Positions 1 to 8,409 of a stretch of DNA of 64,000 bases are shown piece after piece; position 1 is the stretch's first letter; each line of letters starts with the position of its first letter. This DNA is from PALSA-505 sp963762615. GTDB taxonomy: Bacteria > Actinomycetota > Actinomycetes > Streptosporangiales > Streptosporangiaceae. Location of the stretch: positions 744,001 through 808,000 of the forward strand of contig CAVXLG010000012.1 of NCBI GenBank assembly GCA_963762615.1, written 5' to 3'. The notes beneath the pieces are model-generated. The model did no database searches. It saw only the letters and a program-made list of their open reading frames with translations, and had not been told where the DNA came from. A program made the position numbers and the translations under genes.

Positions 1-591
1 CGCGTGCTCGCCGAAACCGTCACGGTGGACGCCCGTCGCCACGGCGAGCTGCTCATGCCGTCCATCATCAGCGTGCTCGGCCAGGCCGGCGCCGCCCGGC
101 ACGACGTGACAGCGGTGGTGGTCGGCACCGGGCCCGGGCCCTACACCGGCCTGCGCGTCGGCCTGGTCACCGCGCGCGTGCTCGGCGCCGCGCTTGGCGT
201 GCCCGCGTACGGCGTGTGCACGCTCGACGCGATCGCGCGCGCGGCGGTTACCGCGGCCGCGGGCCGGGAATTCCTCGTCGCGACCGATGCCCGCCGCAAG
301 GAGGTGTACTGGGCCCGGTACTCCGCGGCCGGCCGGCGCATCCTCGGGCCTGAGGTCGGCAGGCCGGCCGGGCTGGACCCCGCCGCGCCCGCGGCCGGGG
401 AGGGGCCGCGGCTCTACCCGGAGTCGTTCGGCGACCCGATCGGCCCGCGCTACCCGGCCGCTTCCATGCTGGCCGATCTGGCGGCCGAACGGCTGGCGGC
501 CGGGGCGGTCCTGCCGCCAGCCGAGCCGCTCTACCTCCGCAGGCCCGATGCCCGGGTTCCCGGCCCGCCCAAGCGGGTGTCCCCGGCGTGA
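1..591 (+). CDS. tsaB: TsaB, t6A tRNA modification protein (5' truncated by window edge)
   Basis: This is the C-terminal 196 codons of TsaB, the catalytically inactive ASKHA-fold partner of TsaD in the complex that places threonylcarbamoyl on A37 of ANN-decoding tRNAs. The reading frame is open from base 1 and no start is visible, so the first 20-30 residues lie outside the window. The recognisable family segments are ARRHGELL near the start and GTGPGPYTGLRVGL, the glycine-rich loop shared with TsaD. The stop overlaps the GTG start of rimI (GTGA, 588-591), and rimI overlaps tsaD in the same way, so the three genes form a translationally coupled operon. Identification rests on both motifs and this canonical gene order. 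Confidence 0.93.
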   Translation, partial: RVLAETVTVDARRHGELLMPSIISVLGQAGAARHDVTAVVVGTGPGPYTGLRVGLVTARVLGAALGVPAYGVCTLDAIARAAVTAAAGREFLVATDARRKEVYWARYSAAGRRILGPEVGRPAGLDPAAPAAGEGPRLYPESFGDPIGPRYPAASMLADLAAERLAAGAVLPPAEPLYLRRPDARVPGPPKRVSPA

Positions 592-1313
592 CCGCCCGGC
601 TGCGCCGCATGGTCCCCGGCGACCTGCCCGCGGTGCTCGACCTGGAGCACGCGCTGTTCCCCGAGGATGCCTGGACCCGGGAGATGTTCGCCAGCGAGCT
701 CAGCGGCCGCGCGCCGGGCCGGTACTACCTGGTGGCCGAGGAGGAGGGGCAGATCGCGGGGTACGCGGGACTGCTCGCGCCGGAGCCCAGGCGCGGCCGG
801 CCGGAGCCGGGCGGCCAGGCGGACGTGCTGACGATGGCGGTTGCCGCCGGCCGGTGGGGCCGGGGCATCGGCTCCGCGCTGTTGCGGGCGCTGCTGGCCG
901 AGGCGGCGCGGCGGGGCTGCGCGGAGGTGTACCTGGAGGTCCGGGTGGACAACCCGCGGGCGCAGCAGCTCTACCGCAGGCACGGGTTCACCGATGCGGG
1001 CCTGCGCCGGGGCTACTACCAGCCGAGCGGCACAGACGCCCTGGTGATGCGCAGGCCGGCGGCCGCTGGCGATTCTGCCCCGGCCGGCGGCTCGGCGGAG
1101 GGTCCTGGCCCGGTCGGGGGTGCGGCCGAGGGTCGTGCCGCGGCCGGGGGTACGGCGGAGGATCCTGCCCCGGCGGGCGGTGCGGCGGAGGGTCGTGCCC
1201 CGGCGGGGGGTGCGGCGGAGGATCCTGCCGGGCCGGGCAGTGCGGCGGAGGGTGCCCGGCGGGGCGGCGCGGCCGCCGCGTCGCGGTCGCGGACGCCGGA
1301 GCGGCGGCCATGA
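588..1313 (+). CDS. rimI: RimI-type N-acetyltransferase with a repeat-rich C-terminal tail
   Basis: GNAT-family acetyltransferase; RimI acetylates the N-terminal alanine of ribosomal protein bS18 in model bacteria. The first 160 or so residues carry the whole GNAT fold: the acetyl-CoA loop GRGIGSALL near residues 89-97, then VDNPRAQQLYRRHGF. RimI proteins normally end soon after this point, but here the frame runs on to 241 residues. The extra 78 or so residues (from about base 1074) are a Gly/Ala/Glu/Pro tail built from an imperfect 10-residue (30-bp) unit of the type GGAAEGRAPA. The tail frame ends at a TGA that overlaps the ATG of tsaD, which supports it as the real frame. The start overlaps the tsaB stop. 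The tail has no recognised domain and is probably disordered. Confidence 0.9.
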   Translation: MTARLRRMVPGDLPAVLDLEHALFPEDAWTREMFASELSGRAPGRYYLVAEEEGQIAGYAGLLAPEPRRGRPEPGGQADVLTMAVAAGRWGRGIGSALLRALLAEAARRGCAEVYLEVRVDNPRAQQLYRRHGFTDAGLRRGYYQPSGTDALVMRRPAAAGDSAPAGGSAEGPGPVGGAAEGRAAAGGTAEDPAPAGGAAEGRAPAGGAAEDPAGPGSAAEGARRGGAAAASRSRTPERRP

Positions 1314-2341
1314 CCGCGCCCCTCGTGCTCGGCATCGAGACGTCCTGCGACGAGACCGCGGCCGGGCTGGTCCGCGGGCACGAACTGCTCGCCGACGCGG
1401 TGGCCTCGAGCGTGGACGAGCACGCGCGGTTCGGCGGCGTGGTCCCCGAGGTGGCCAGCCGGGCGCACCTGGAGGCGATGGTCCCCGCGGTGGACCGGGC
1501 CCTCGCGGTCGCCGGGGAGAAGCTGGCCGCGGTGGACGCGATCGCGGTCACGGCCGGGCCGGGCCTGGCCGGCGCCCTGCTGGTGGGGGTGGCCGCGGCC
1601 AAGGCCTACGCAGCCGCGCTGGACAAGCCGCTGTACGGCGTCAACCACCTGGCCGCGCATATCGCGGTGGACCAGCTCGAGCACGGCCCGCTGCCGGTTC
1701 CCGCCGTCGCCCTGCTGGTGTCCGGCGGGCATTCCTCGCTGCTGCTCGTGACGGACGTCGCGGCCGAGGTCGTGCCGCTCGGCGCGACCATCGACGACGC
1801 GGCAGGCGAGGCCTATGACAAGGTGGCACGGCTGCTCGGGCTGCCGTTCCCCGGCGGTCCGCCGATCGACGCGGCGGCCCGCGACGCAGACGGGTCGGCG
1901 GTCGCCTTCCCGCGCGGCAAGTACCGGGACGGGACGCTCGACTTCTCCTTCGCCGGGCTGAAGACCGCGGTGGCGCGGTGGGTGGAGGCGCGGCAGGCCG
2001 CCGGGGAGGCCATCCCGGTCAACGACGTCGCCGCGTCTTTCCAGGAGTCCGTGGCGGACGTGCTGACCGCCAAGGCGGTGGCGGCCTGCCGGCAGAACGG
2101 GGTTGCGGATCTGATCATCGGCGGCGGTGTGGCGGCCAACTCACGGCTGCGCGCGCTGGCCGCCGAGCGCTGCGCCGCGGCCGGGATCCGGCTCCGGGTG
2201 CCCAGGCCGGGACTGTGCACTGACAACGGCGCGATGGTGGCCGCGCTCGGAGCCGAGCTGCTGGCCCGCGGGGTGCCGCCGTCTCCGCTGGATATTCCTG
2301 CCGATTCCGCGCTGCCTGTCACCGATGTCGTAGTCAGATAG
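1310..2341 (+). CDS. tsaD: TsaD, tRNA N6-adenosine threonylcarbamoyltransferase
   Basis: TsaD is the catalytic subunit that transfers the threonylcarbamoyl group from TC-AMP to tRNA A37. The start chosen is the ATG overlapping the rimI stop (ATGA), which gives a 343-residue protein, the usual family length. The N-terminus shows the signature GIETSCDETA, followed by the metal-binding HxxxH in GVNHLAAH near residue 110. The phosphate and ATPase segments LVSGGHSSLL, GATIDDAAGEA and GGGVAANS follow. The frame is open far upstream of this ATG only because the rimI tail lacks stops in that frame. Essential housekeeping gene, third in the coupled tsaB-rimI-tsaD operon. Confidence 0.97.
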   Translation: MTAPLVLGIETSCDETAAGLVRGHELLADAVASSVDEHARFGGVVPEVASRAHLEAMVPAVDRALAVAGEKLAAVDAIAVTAGPGLAGALLVGVAAAKAYAAALDKPLYGVNHLAAHIAVDQLEHGPLPVPAVALLVSGGHSSLLLVTDVAAEVVPLGATIDDAAGEAYDKVARLLGLPFPGGPPIDAAARDADGSAVAFPRGKYRDGTLDFSFAGLKTAVARWVEARQAAGEAIPVNDVAASFQESVADVLTAKAVAACRQNGVADLIIGGGVAANSRLRALAAERCAAAGIRLRVPRPGLCTDNGAMVAALGAELLARGVPPSPLDIPADSALPVTDVVVR

Positions 2342-2354
2342 TCAGATAGTCAGA
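2331..2354 (+). repeat. Three tandem copies of an 8-bp unit across the tsaD stop
   Basis: The octamer TAGTCAGA is repeated three times without a gap and is followed by another TAG at 2355. Because the period is 8, successive TAG triplets fall in different frames, so the array puts a stop in all three forward frames at the end of tsaD. The gene's own stop is the second TAG (2339-2341). Confidence 0.85.
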
Positions 2355-2514
2355 TAGCAGGCCCTGCGCTGCTGGCCCGCTGCGGGCCGACAGCGAACGC
2401 CGCACTCATCCGGTCCGGCGCGAGGGTGACGGATGACACGGACTCGGCCGGCACCGGGTGTCGCGAGCCGCGGGCGGCTGCCACACTTCGCCCGCCGCCG
2501 AACCCATCCGACCC

Positions 2515-2520
2515 TAGGGT
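2515..2520 (+). promoter_or_regulatory. -10 hexamer of a leaderless P450 transcript
   Basis: TAGGGT lies six bases before the ATG at 2527. This is the spacing seen at many other starts in this window and implies a transcript beginning at or next to the start codon. No -35 is evident. Confidence 0.5.
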
Positions 2521-2526
2521 CGCGAT

Positions 2527-3561
2527 ATGGCGGCTGATGACATGATCGCTGACGATACGGTCCAGGTACCTCCGGCGATGGCCAGGTCGGGCCCGGGCGA
2601 ATGGGTCGCCTGCCGGTACGCCGATGTCCGGGCGATCCTCGCCGACAGCCGGTTCGAGGTGGCCGAGGCTGATCCGGCCGGCCCGGTGGGCACGATCGCC
2701 TGGCTGCGCGCCTCGGTGTCGCGTTTCGTCAATGGCGCTGAGCACCGGGAGCGCCGGGCGCGCGCGGTCACGGAGTTGCGCCCGCTGGAACCCGCTGAGC
2801 TGCGCCGCGCCGCACGCCGGCGGGGCGGTGCCGCGATGAATGCGGCCGCCAGGCCAGGCGGGCGGCTCGATGTGATGGCCCTGCTGGCCCGGCGGGTGCC
2901 GATGGCGGCGATGGCGGCGGGCCTGGGGATAGCGTGCCCTGAGGACGCCGCCGAAGCGGCGATCATGGTCGCGGCCGGCTACTTCCCCGGATCGGATCCG
3001 CAAGCGGAGCAGACCGCCGGCCCGGCGACGGCGCGGCTCGTCAACATGCTGAGCCCGGCCGGCAGGGACGTGATCGCGGCCAGGATCGCGCTCATGGTCC
3101 AGGGCTGCGATGCGACCGCGGGGCTGATCGGGACGGCGCTGCACCGCCTGCAGGAGACCCAGCAGGGTTGCGCGGACTGGCCGACCCCCGCGGTGCTGGA
3201 CCAGGCGCTGCGGCTCAGTCCCGTGCTGCGGGCCAGCCGCCGCATCGCCCGGGTACCGGTCAGCGTCAACGGCGCCCGGGTCGGCGCCGGCGACACCGTG
3301 GTGTGCAACGTCGAGGCGGCTAACCGTGATCCGGCCGCATCAGGCCAGCCGGACGACCCCGATCTGCCCGATCACGCCCGGCCCAGCCTGACGTTCGGAT
3401 ACGGAGTCCGGCCGTGCCCCGGCGAGCCGCAGGCCGTAGCGCTCGCGACCGGTGTCATCGAAGCGGTCCGGGAAGCCTGCACGTTCCTGCCGGGACAGCG
3501 GATCGAGTACGAGCAGTCCCCGCTGCGGATTCCCCGCCGGCTGGAGGTGGTACTGCGATGA
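2527..3561 (+). CDS. Short cytochrome P450-like protein
   Basis: A 344-residue cytochrome P450-type protein, shorter than the usual 400 or so. The haem-ligand loop is clear near residues 290-299 (FGYGVRPCPG, with the axial cysteine). An I-helix oxygen-activation segment QGCDAT lies near residue 194. At the K-helix, where ExxR is expected, the sequence reads LDQALRLSP, so the invariant glutamate appears to be glutamine. The N-terminal part is compressed and the usual substrate-recognition stretch is hard to place. The ATG is supported by a -10 hexamer six bases upstream. No ferredoxin or reductase gene lies nearby and no substrate can be inferred. It sits alone between tsaD and groES. Confidence 0.82.
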   Translation: MAADDMIADDTVQVPPAMARSGPGEWVACRYADVRAILADSRFEVAEADPAGPVGTIAWLRASVSRFVNGAEHRERRARAVTELRPLEPAELRRAARRRGGAAMNAAARPGGRLDVMALLARRVPMAAMAAGLGIACPEDAAEAAIMVAAGYFPGSDPQAEQTAGPATARLVNMLSPAGRDVIAARIALMVQGCDATAGLIGTALHRLQETQQGCADWPTPAVLDQALRLSPVLRASRRIARVPVSVNGARVGAGDTVVCNVEAANRDPAASGQPDDPDLPDHARPSLTFGYGVRPCPGEPQAVALATGVIEAVREACTFLPGQRIEYEQSPLRIPRRLEVVLR

Positions 3562-3738
3562 GCAGGCGCCGGGAGTCCGTTCCGCCAGGCCCGGGCGCCT
3601 GACCACTGCGGCGGCCGCGGCCCGCGGCCGCAGGCGCTGCGCTGGTGCCCGGACGGCACCGTCAGGCTCGGCGCCGGGTGGCGGCGGCGGCGGGCACTGG
3701 TGTTGACGAGTGCGGGTCCGGCTGGATACTGTTCGGGA

Positions 3739-3765
3739 CTGGCACTCCCTAGTGTAGAGTGCTAA
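3739..3765 (+). promoter_or_regulatory. CIRCE operator (HrcA binding site) of groES
   Basis: The inverted repeat CTGGCACTC - 9 bases - GAGTGCTAA matches the CIRCE consensus TTAGCACTC-N9-GAGTGCTAA except at the first three bases of the left arm. It lies about 100 bp before groES. HrcA bound here represses the heat-shock operon. No second copy is visible before groEL. Confidence 0.93.
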
Positions 3766-3866
3766 TGCGACAAGGGTTGGCCTGGCACCCGCGACGACAG
3801 GCCGCCACCGTCGCCACTCAACCCAACTCTCAATTAGCTAGCCTTTCCGGAGGGGGAGGTCAGATC

Positions 3867-4178
3867 GTGACGACCGCCACCAAGGTTGTTCTCAAGCCGC
3901 TTGAAGACCGGATCGTGGTCCGTCCGCTCGAAGCTGAGCAGACCACCGCGTCCGGCCTCGTGATCCCGGACACCGCCAAGGAGAAGCCCCAGGAGGGCGA
4001 AGTCCTCGCGGTGGGCCCCGGTCGCTTCGACGACGCGGGTGCCAAGCGGGTCCCGATGGACGTCAAGGTCGGCGACGTGGTGCTGTACAGCAAGTACGGC
4101 GGCACCGAGGTGAAGTACAGCGGCGAGGAGTACCTGGTGCTCTCTGCCCGCGACGTGCTCGCCGTCATCGAGAAGTAG
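3867..4178 (+). CDS. groES: GroES co-chaperonin (Cpn10)
   Basis: The 10-kDa lid of the GroEL chaperonin, 103 residues, normal family length. The start is GTG at 3867, preceded by a strong Shine-Dalgarno run (GGAGGGGGAGG). An in-frame ATG at 3759 lies inside the CIRCE element and is too far upstream. The N-terminus KPLEDRIVVRP, the mobile loop with TASGLVIPDTAKEKPQ and the C-terminal VLSARDVLAVIE are all typical. Expression is expected to be controlled by HrcA through the CIRCE at 3739-3765. groEL follows after 186 bp that include a strong hairpin. Confidence 0.97.
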   Translation: MTTATKVVLKPLEDRIVVRPLEAEQTTASGLVIPDTAKEKPQEGEVLAVGPGRFDDAGAKRVPMDVKVGDVVLYSKYGGTEVKYSGEEYLVLSARDVLAVIEK

Positions 4179-4199
4179 CGATCCGCGAGCGGCGGGGGT

Positions 4200-4222
4200 G
4201 CCGCGCCCCGGTGGGGCGCGGC
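4200..4222 (+). terminator. Hairpin between groES and groEL
   Basis: A perfect 10-bp stem (GCCGCGCCCC paired with GGGGCGCGGC) closes a 3-base loop shortly after the groES stop. There is no T-tract, so it may act as a partial terminator or mRNA-stabilising element that sets the groES/groEL ratio rather than as a full stop. Confidence 0.6.
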
Positions 4223-4364
4223 GGACCCGCCGGTACCGCCCCGGGCTGCCCGGCCCCGGAATTGATCACTTCTGGGAGTTCCGGGCCGCCCGGGGCGGTT
4301 GCCGTGGATCGTGACCAAGCACGCTCAATCCTGACGAAACCAGATCGATCGGAGCCGAGGTTTC

Positions 4365-5984
4365 ATGGCCAAGATCATTGAATTTGACGCGGATGCGCGG
4401 CGCTCGCTCGAGCGCGGCGTGAACCGCCTTGCCGACGCCGTCAAGGTGACGCTGGGGCCGCGCGGTCGCAACGTGGTCATAGACAAGAAGTGGGGCGCCC
4501 CGACCATCACCAACGATGGCGTCACCGTGGCCCGCGAGGTGGAACTCGAGGATCCGTACGAGAATCTCGGTGCCCAGCTCGCCAAGGAGGTTGCCACCAA
4601 GACGAATGACATCGCCGGGGACGGCACCACCACCGCGACCGTGCTCGCGCAGGCGATGGTCCGGGTGGGGCTGCGCTCGGTAGCCGCCGGCGCCAGCCCG
4701 ACCTCGCTGAAGCGCGGCATCGACGCCGCTGCCGAAGCGGTGTCGGAGCGCCTGCTCAAGCTGGCACGCGAGGTGACCGAGCAGACCGACATCGCGCACG
4801 TCGCCACCATCTCCGCCCAGGACTCCAGCATCGGTGACCTGATCGCCGAGGCCTTTGACAAGGTCGGCAAGGACGGCGTCATCACCGTCGAGGAGTCCCA
4901 GACCATGGGGCTCGAGCTGGAGTTCACCGAGGGCCTCCAGTTCGACAAGGGCTACATTTCGCCGTACTTCATCACCGACCCGGACCGGATGGAGGCGGTG
5001 CTCGAAGACGCCTACGTCCTGCTGACCGCCGGCAAGATCTCCTCGATGACGGACTTCCTGCCCATCCTCGAGCAGGTCGCCCAGGCCAAGAAGCCGATGC
5101 TGGTAGTGGCCGAGGACGTGGACGGGGAAGCCTTGTCCACCCTGGTGGTGAACAAGATCCGCGGACTGCTCAACGTCGTGGCCGTGAAGGCCCCCGGGTT
5201 CGGCGACCGGCGCAAGGCCATGCTCGGTGACATAGCCGTGCTCACCGGCGCCGAGGTGATCAGCGAGGAACTGGGCCTGACGCTGGACGGGGTCACCGTG
5301 GACATGCTCGGCACGGCACGCCGGATCGTGGTGACCAAGGACACCACCACGATCATCGACGGCGGCGGTGACTCGGCGGGCATCCAGGACCGGATTCGCC
5401 AGCTGCGTACCGAGATCGAGGACACGGACTCCGACTGGGACCGCGAGAAGCTGCAGGAACGGCTGGCGAAGCTGTCCGGCGGCGTGTGCGTGCTCCGGGC
5501 GGGCGCGGCGACCGAGGTCGAGCTGAAGGAGAAGAAGCACCGGCTGGAGGACGCCATCTCGGCGACCAGGGCGGCCATCGAGGAAGGCATCATCGCCGGC
5601 GGCGGCAGCGCGCTGGTGCAGACCGCCGCCGACCTCGGTGACCTGGGCCGGACCGGGGACGAGGCGACCGGCGTGCAGGTGGTGCGGACCGCACTGAGCG
5701 AGCCCTGCAAGTGGATCGCGCTGAACGCCGGGGCCGAGGGCGCCGTGGTCGTGGCCAAGGTGGCCGGCCTCGGCGAGGGCAACGGCTTCAACGCAGCCAC
5801 CGGCGAGTACGGCGACCTGATCGCTCAGGGCGTCATCGACCCGGTGAAGGTGACCCGGTCGGCGGTGCAGAACGCCGCCTCCATCGCCGGGATGCTGCTC
5901 AGCACCGAGGTTCTCGTGGTGGACAAGCCGGAAGAGGAGACCGATGGCGCCGCTGCCGGTCACTCGCACGGCCACGCTCACTGA
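4365..5984 (+). CDS. groEL: GroEL chaperonin (Cpn60) with histidine-rich tail
   Basis: Full-length 60-kDa chaperonin of 539 residues that folds client proteins in an ATP-driven double ring with GroES. It starts MAKIIEFDADARRSLERG and has the ATP-binding VKVTLGPRGRNVV and GDGTTTATVLAQ segments. The C-terminus ends in a His/Gly run (HSHGHAH) instead of the usual GGM repeat. In actinobacteria the groES-linked paralogue often has such a His-rich end, so a second GroEL is likely elsewhere in the genome. An intrinsic terminator at 6008-6049 closes the operon. Confidence 0.97.
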   Translation: MAKIIEFDADARRSLERGVNRLADAVKVTLGPRGRNVVIDKKWGAPTITNDGVTVAREVELEDPYENLGAQLAKEVATKTNDIAGDGTTTATVLAQAMVRVGLRSVAAGASPTSLKRGIDAAAEAVSERLLKLAREVTEQTDIAHVATISAQDSSIGDLIAEAFDKVGKDGVITVEESQTMGLELEFTEGLQFDKGYISPYFITDPDRMEAVLEDAYVLLTAGKISSMTDFLPILEQVAQAKKPMLVVAEDVDGEALSTLVVNKIRGLLNVVAVKAPGFGDRRKAMLGDIAVLTGAEVISEELGLTLDGVTVDMLGTARRIVVTKDTTTIIDGGGDSAGIQDRIRQLRTEIEDTDSDWDREKLQERLAKLSGGVCVLRAGAATEVELKEKKHRLEDAISATRAAIEEGIIAGGGSALVQTAADLGDLGRTGDEATGVQVVRTALSEPCKWIALNAGAEGAVVVAKVAGLGEGNGFNAATGEYGDLIAQGVIDPVKVTRSAVQNAASIAGMLLSTEVLVVDKPEEETDGAAAGHSHGHAH

Positions 5985-6007
5985 CGGCCGGATCCGCTCT
6001 GCCCCGC

Positions 6008-6049
6008 ACTGCCCTGGTCGGCTACTTACCCGTAGCTGACCAGGGCAGT
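6008..6049 (+). terminator. Terminator after groEL
   Basis: An 18-bp stem with a single G-T pair (left arm 6008-6025, right arm 6032-6049) encloses a 6-base loop, 24 bp after the groEL stop. Only two T residues follow, as is common in high-GC actinobacteria. Confidence 0.85.
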
Positions 6050-6097
6050 TGCCCGTCCGGCCGGATGCCCGAGGCTGCGTTGCATCAAGCCAGGCTG

Positions 6098-6126
6098 TTG
6101 TTTTACCGGGCCGGTGGCGATAGATG
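6098..6126 (+). promoter_or_regulatory. Possible promoter of the sigma factor gene
   Basis: TTGTTT and TAGATG are separated by 17 bases and lie just after the groEL terminator. Each hexamer matches the consensus only partly, so this is a weak call. Confidence 0.3.
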
Positions 6127-6151
6127 CCGTCTGCCTGGGCATTACTTAGTC

Positions 6152-6778
6152 GTGACGGAGGGACGCATAGCCGGGAGCACGCTTCCGGCCGACAGCCTGA
6201 CCAGGCGCGCGGCACCCGGCCGGCCCGGCCTGCGGGATCTGGCCGATCTCGCGGTCGGCGGTCAGCCGGATGCGATCGAGAGCCTGATCGAGCAGGTGCG
6301 GCCGATGGTGATCCGGTACTGCCGGGCCCGCCTCGGCCGGATCGCGGGCCATCACCAGATCGCCGATGACGTCACCCAGGAAGTCTGCATCGCCGTGCTC
6401 GCCGCGCTGCCCAGATACCGGGATATGGGCCGGCCCTTCGCGTCGTTCGTCTACGGCATCGCATCGCACAAGATCGCCGACGCGGTCAGGAGCGCGACGC
6501 GGTCCGCCGTGCCCACCGAGGATCTGCCGGACGGCCCGGACGAGCAGCCTGGGCCCGAGGAGATGGCGGTGGCCTGCATCGAGGCGCAACGGGTCAGGGA
6601 CCTGCTCGCCCGGCTGCCCAGCCGCCTGCGGGAACTGCTCGTGCTCCGGGTGGTGACGGGCCTGAGCGCCGAGGAGACCGGTAACCTGCTCGGCATGTCA
6701 GCCGGGGCGGTCCGGGTCGCCCAGCACCGGGCCCTGGCCCGGCTGAGGGCGATCGCGGTACGGGAGTCGATGGGCTAG
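6152..6778 (+). CDS. sigD: ECF sigma factor of the SigD/ShbA group
   Basis: An alternative sigma factor of about 208 residues, with region 2 (DVTQEVCIAVLAALPRYRD, then FASFVYGIASHKIADAVR) and region 4 (LPSRLRELLVLRVVTGLSAEETG followed by an SAGAVRVAQHRAL helix-turn-helix). Its position between groEL and guaB matches M. tuberculosis sigD and Streptomyces shbA; the latter drives transcription of the principal sigma gene hrdB. The start is uncertain: GTG at 6152 is used because it lies past the groEL terminator and just ahead of conserved sequence, but its ribosome-binding site is poor. No anti-sigma gene adjoins it. Confidence 0.85.
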   Translation: MTEGRIAGSTLPADSLTRRAAPGRPGLRDLADLAVGGQPDAIESLIEQVRPMVIRYCRARLGRIAGHHQIADDVTQEVCIAVLAALPRYRDMGRPFASFVYGIASHKIADAVRSATRSAVPTEDLPDGPDEQPGPEEMAVACIEAQRVRDLLARLPSRLRELLVLRVVTGLSAEETGNLLGMSAGAVRVAQHRALARLRAIAVRESMG

Positions 6779-6881
6779 CGGCGGCCCGCGCGCAGCCACG
6801 TGGTTCCGGTGCCTGAATCCCTGAGAGGGCGGCCCGGGCCCATAGGATGATGGCATCCGCTTTCCCGCTCCTGGAGGCGCC

Positions 6882-8372
6882 ATGGCCGACGACGTCAAGT
6901 TCGCCCCTGCCGGCCTGACCTTCGATGACGTGCTGCTGCTGCCGGCACACTCCACGATCATGCCGAGCGACGCGGATCTGACGGCGCGGCTCACCCGCCG
7001 CATCTCGCTGCGCATCCCGCTGATCTCCTCGGCCATGGATACCGTCACCGAGGCCCGGATGGCGGTCGCCATGGCCCGGCAGGGAGGGGCCGGCGTGCTG
7101 CACCGCAACCTCGCCGTCGAGGAGCAGGCGCAGCAGGTGGACATGGTGAAGCGGTCCGAGGCTGGCATGATCACCGACCCGGTGACCTGCGGGCCCGCGG
7201 CTACCGTCGCCGACGTGGAGGCGCTCTGCGCCAGGTACCGGATTTCCGGGGTGCCGGTCACCGACGACGAGGGCATCCTGCTGGGCATCGTCACCAACCG
7301 TGACATCCGGTTCGAGGGCGACCACAGCCGGCGGGTGAGCGAGGTGATGACCCCGATGCCGCTGGTCACCGCGCCGGCCGGTGCCGCGCGTGACGAGGCC
7401 CTGGCGCTGCTCAAGCGGCACAAGGTCGAGAAGCTCCCGTTGGTGGACGACGGCGGCAGGCTGCGCGGCCTGATCACGGTGAAGGACTTCACCAAGAGCG
7501 AGAAGTTCCCGCACGCCACCAAGGACGCCAGGGGCCGCCTGGTGGTCGGCGGGTCGGTGGGCGTGGGTCAGGACGCCAAGCGCCGGGCGCTGGCGCTGAT
7601 CGAGGCGGGCGTGGACTTCCTGGTGGTGGACACCGCGCACGGCCACGCGCAGCCGGTGCTGGACATGGTCGCGCAGATCAAGGCGAACACCAGCGTGGAC
7701 GTGATCGGCGGGAACGTGGCCACCGGGGCTGGCGCCCGGGCGCTGGTCGAGGCGGGCGCGGACGGCGTGAAGGTGGGCGTCGGGCCCGGCTCGATCTGCA
7801 CCACGCGCGTCGTGGCCGGGGTCGGGGTCCCGCAGGTCACCGCGATCTACGAGGCGGCGCGGGCGGCCCGGCCCGCGGGCATCCCGGTGATCGGCGACGG
7901 CGGCCTGCAGTACTCGGGGGACATCGCCAAGGCCATCGCGGCCGGCGCCGACACCGTGATGCTCGGCGGCCTGCTGGCCGGCTGCGAGGAAAGCCCGGGC
8001 GAGCGGGTCTTCGTCGGCGGCAAGCAGTACAAGCTGTACCGGGGGATGGGGTCCCTCGGCGCGATGCTCGGCCGGGAGCGCGGCCGGTCCTACTCCAGGG
8101 ACCGGTACTTCCAGGACGACGTGCTGTCGGAGGACAAGCTGGTCCCGGAGGGCGTGGAGGGGCAGGTTCCCTACCGCGGCCCGCTCGCCGCGGTGGCGGG
8201 TCAGCTGACCGGCGGGCTCCGCGCCGCCATGGGGTACTGCGGCGCCAGGACCATCGCCGAGCTACAGGAAGCGAACTTCATCCAGATCACCGGGGCGGGA
8301 CTGACCGAAAGTCATCCGCATGACATCCAGATGACCCTGGAGGCGCCGAATTACGCCGGGCGGCACCAGTGA
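6882..8372 (+). CDS. guaB: Inosine-5'-monophosphate dehydrogenase
   Basis: IMPDH oxidises IMP to XMP with NAD+, the committed step of GMP synthesis. The protein has 496 residues, the usual length. The catalytic loop GPGSICTTR places the nucleophilic cysteine at residue 306. The two CBS domains that regulate the enzyme occupy roughly residues 95-210. The flap and C-terminal segments around YRGMGSLGAM and GVEGQVPYRG are normal. The ATG has a good ribosome-binding site (GGAGG). guaB3 follows 37 bp downstream, as in other actinobacteria. Confidence 0.97.
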   Translation: MADDVKFAPAGLTFDDVLLLPAHSTIMPSDADLTARLTRRISLRIPLISSAMDTVTEARMAVAMARQGGAGVLHRNLAVEEQAQQVDMVKRSEAGMITDPVTCGPAATVADVEALCARYRISGVPVTDDEGILLGIVTNRDIRFEGDHSRRVSEVMTPMPLVTAPAGAARDEALALLKRHKVEKLPLVDDGGRLRGLITVKDFTKSEKFPHATKDARGRLVVGGSVGVGQDAKRRALALIEAGVDFLVVDTAHGHAQPVLDMVAQIKANTSVDVIGGNVATGAGARALVEAGADGVKVGVGPGSICTTRVVAGVGVPQVTAIYEAARAARPAGIPVIGDGGLQYSGDIAKAIAAGADTVMLGGLLAGCEESPGERVFVGGKQYKLYRGMGSLGAMLGRERGRSYSRDRYFQDDVLSEDKLVPEGVEGQVPYRGPLAAVAGQLTGGLRAAMGYCGARTIAELQEANFIQITGAGLTESHPHDIQMTLEAPNYAGRHQ

Positions 8373-8409
8373 GGGTTCCTGACCAACCCGGAATCTTGAA
8401 AGAGGCACA

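Noticed and set aside
1074..1313. RimI tail as a frameshift product
   Set aside because: A GATTCTG (near 1071) like those at two frameshifts lies at the start of the tail, but shifting the frame gives an Arg-rich run with no stop. The present frame ends exactly at the coupled tsaD start.
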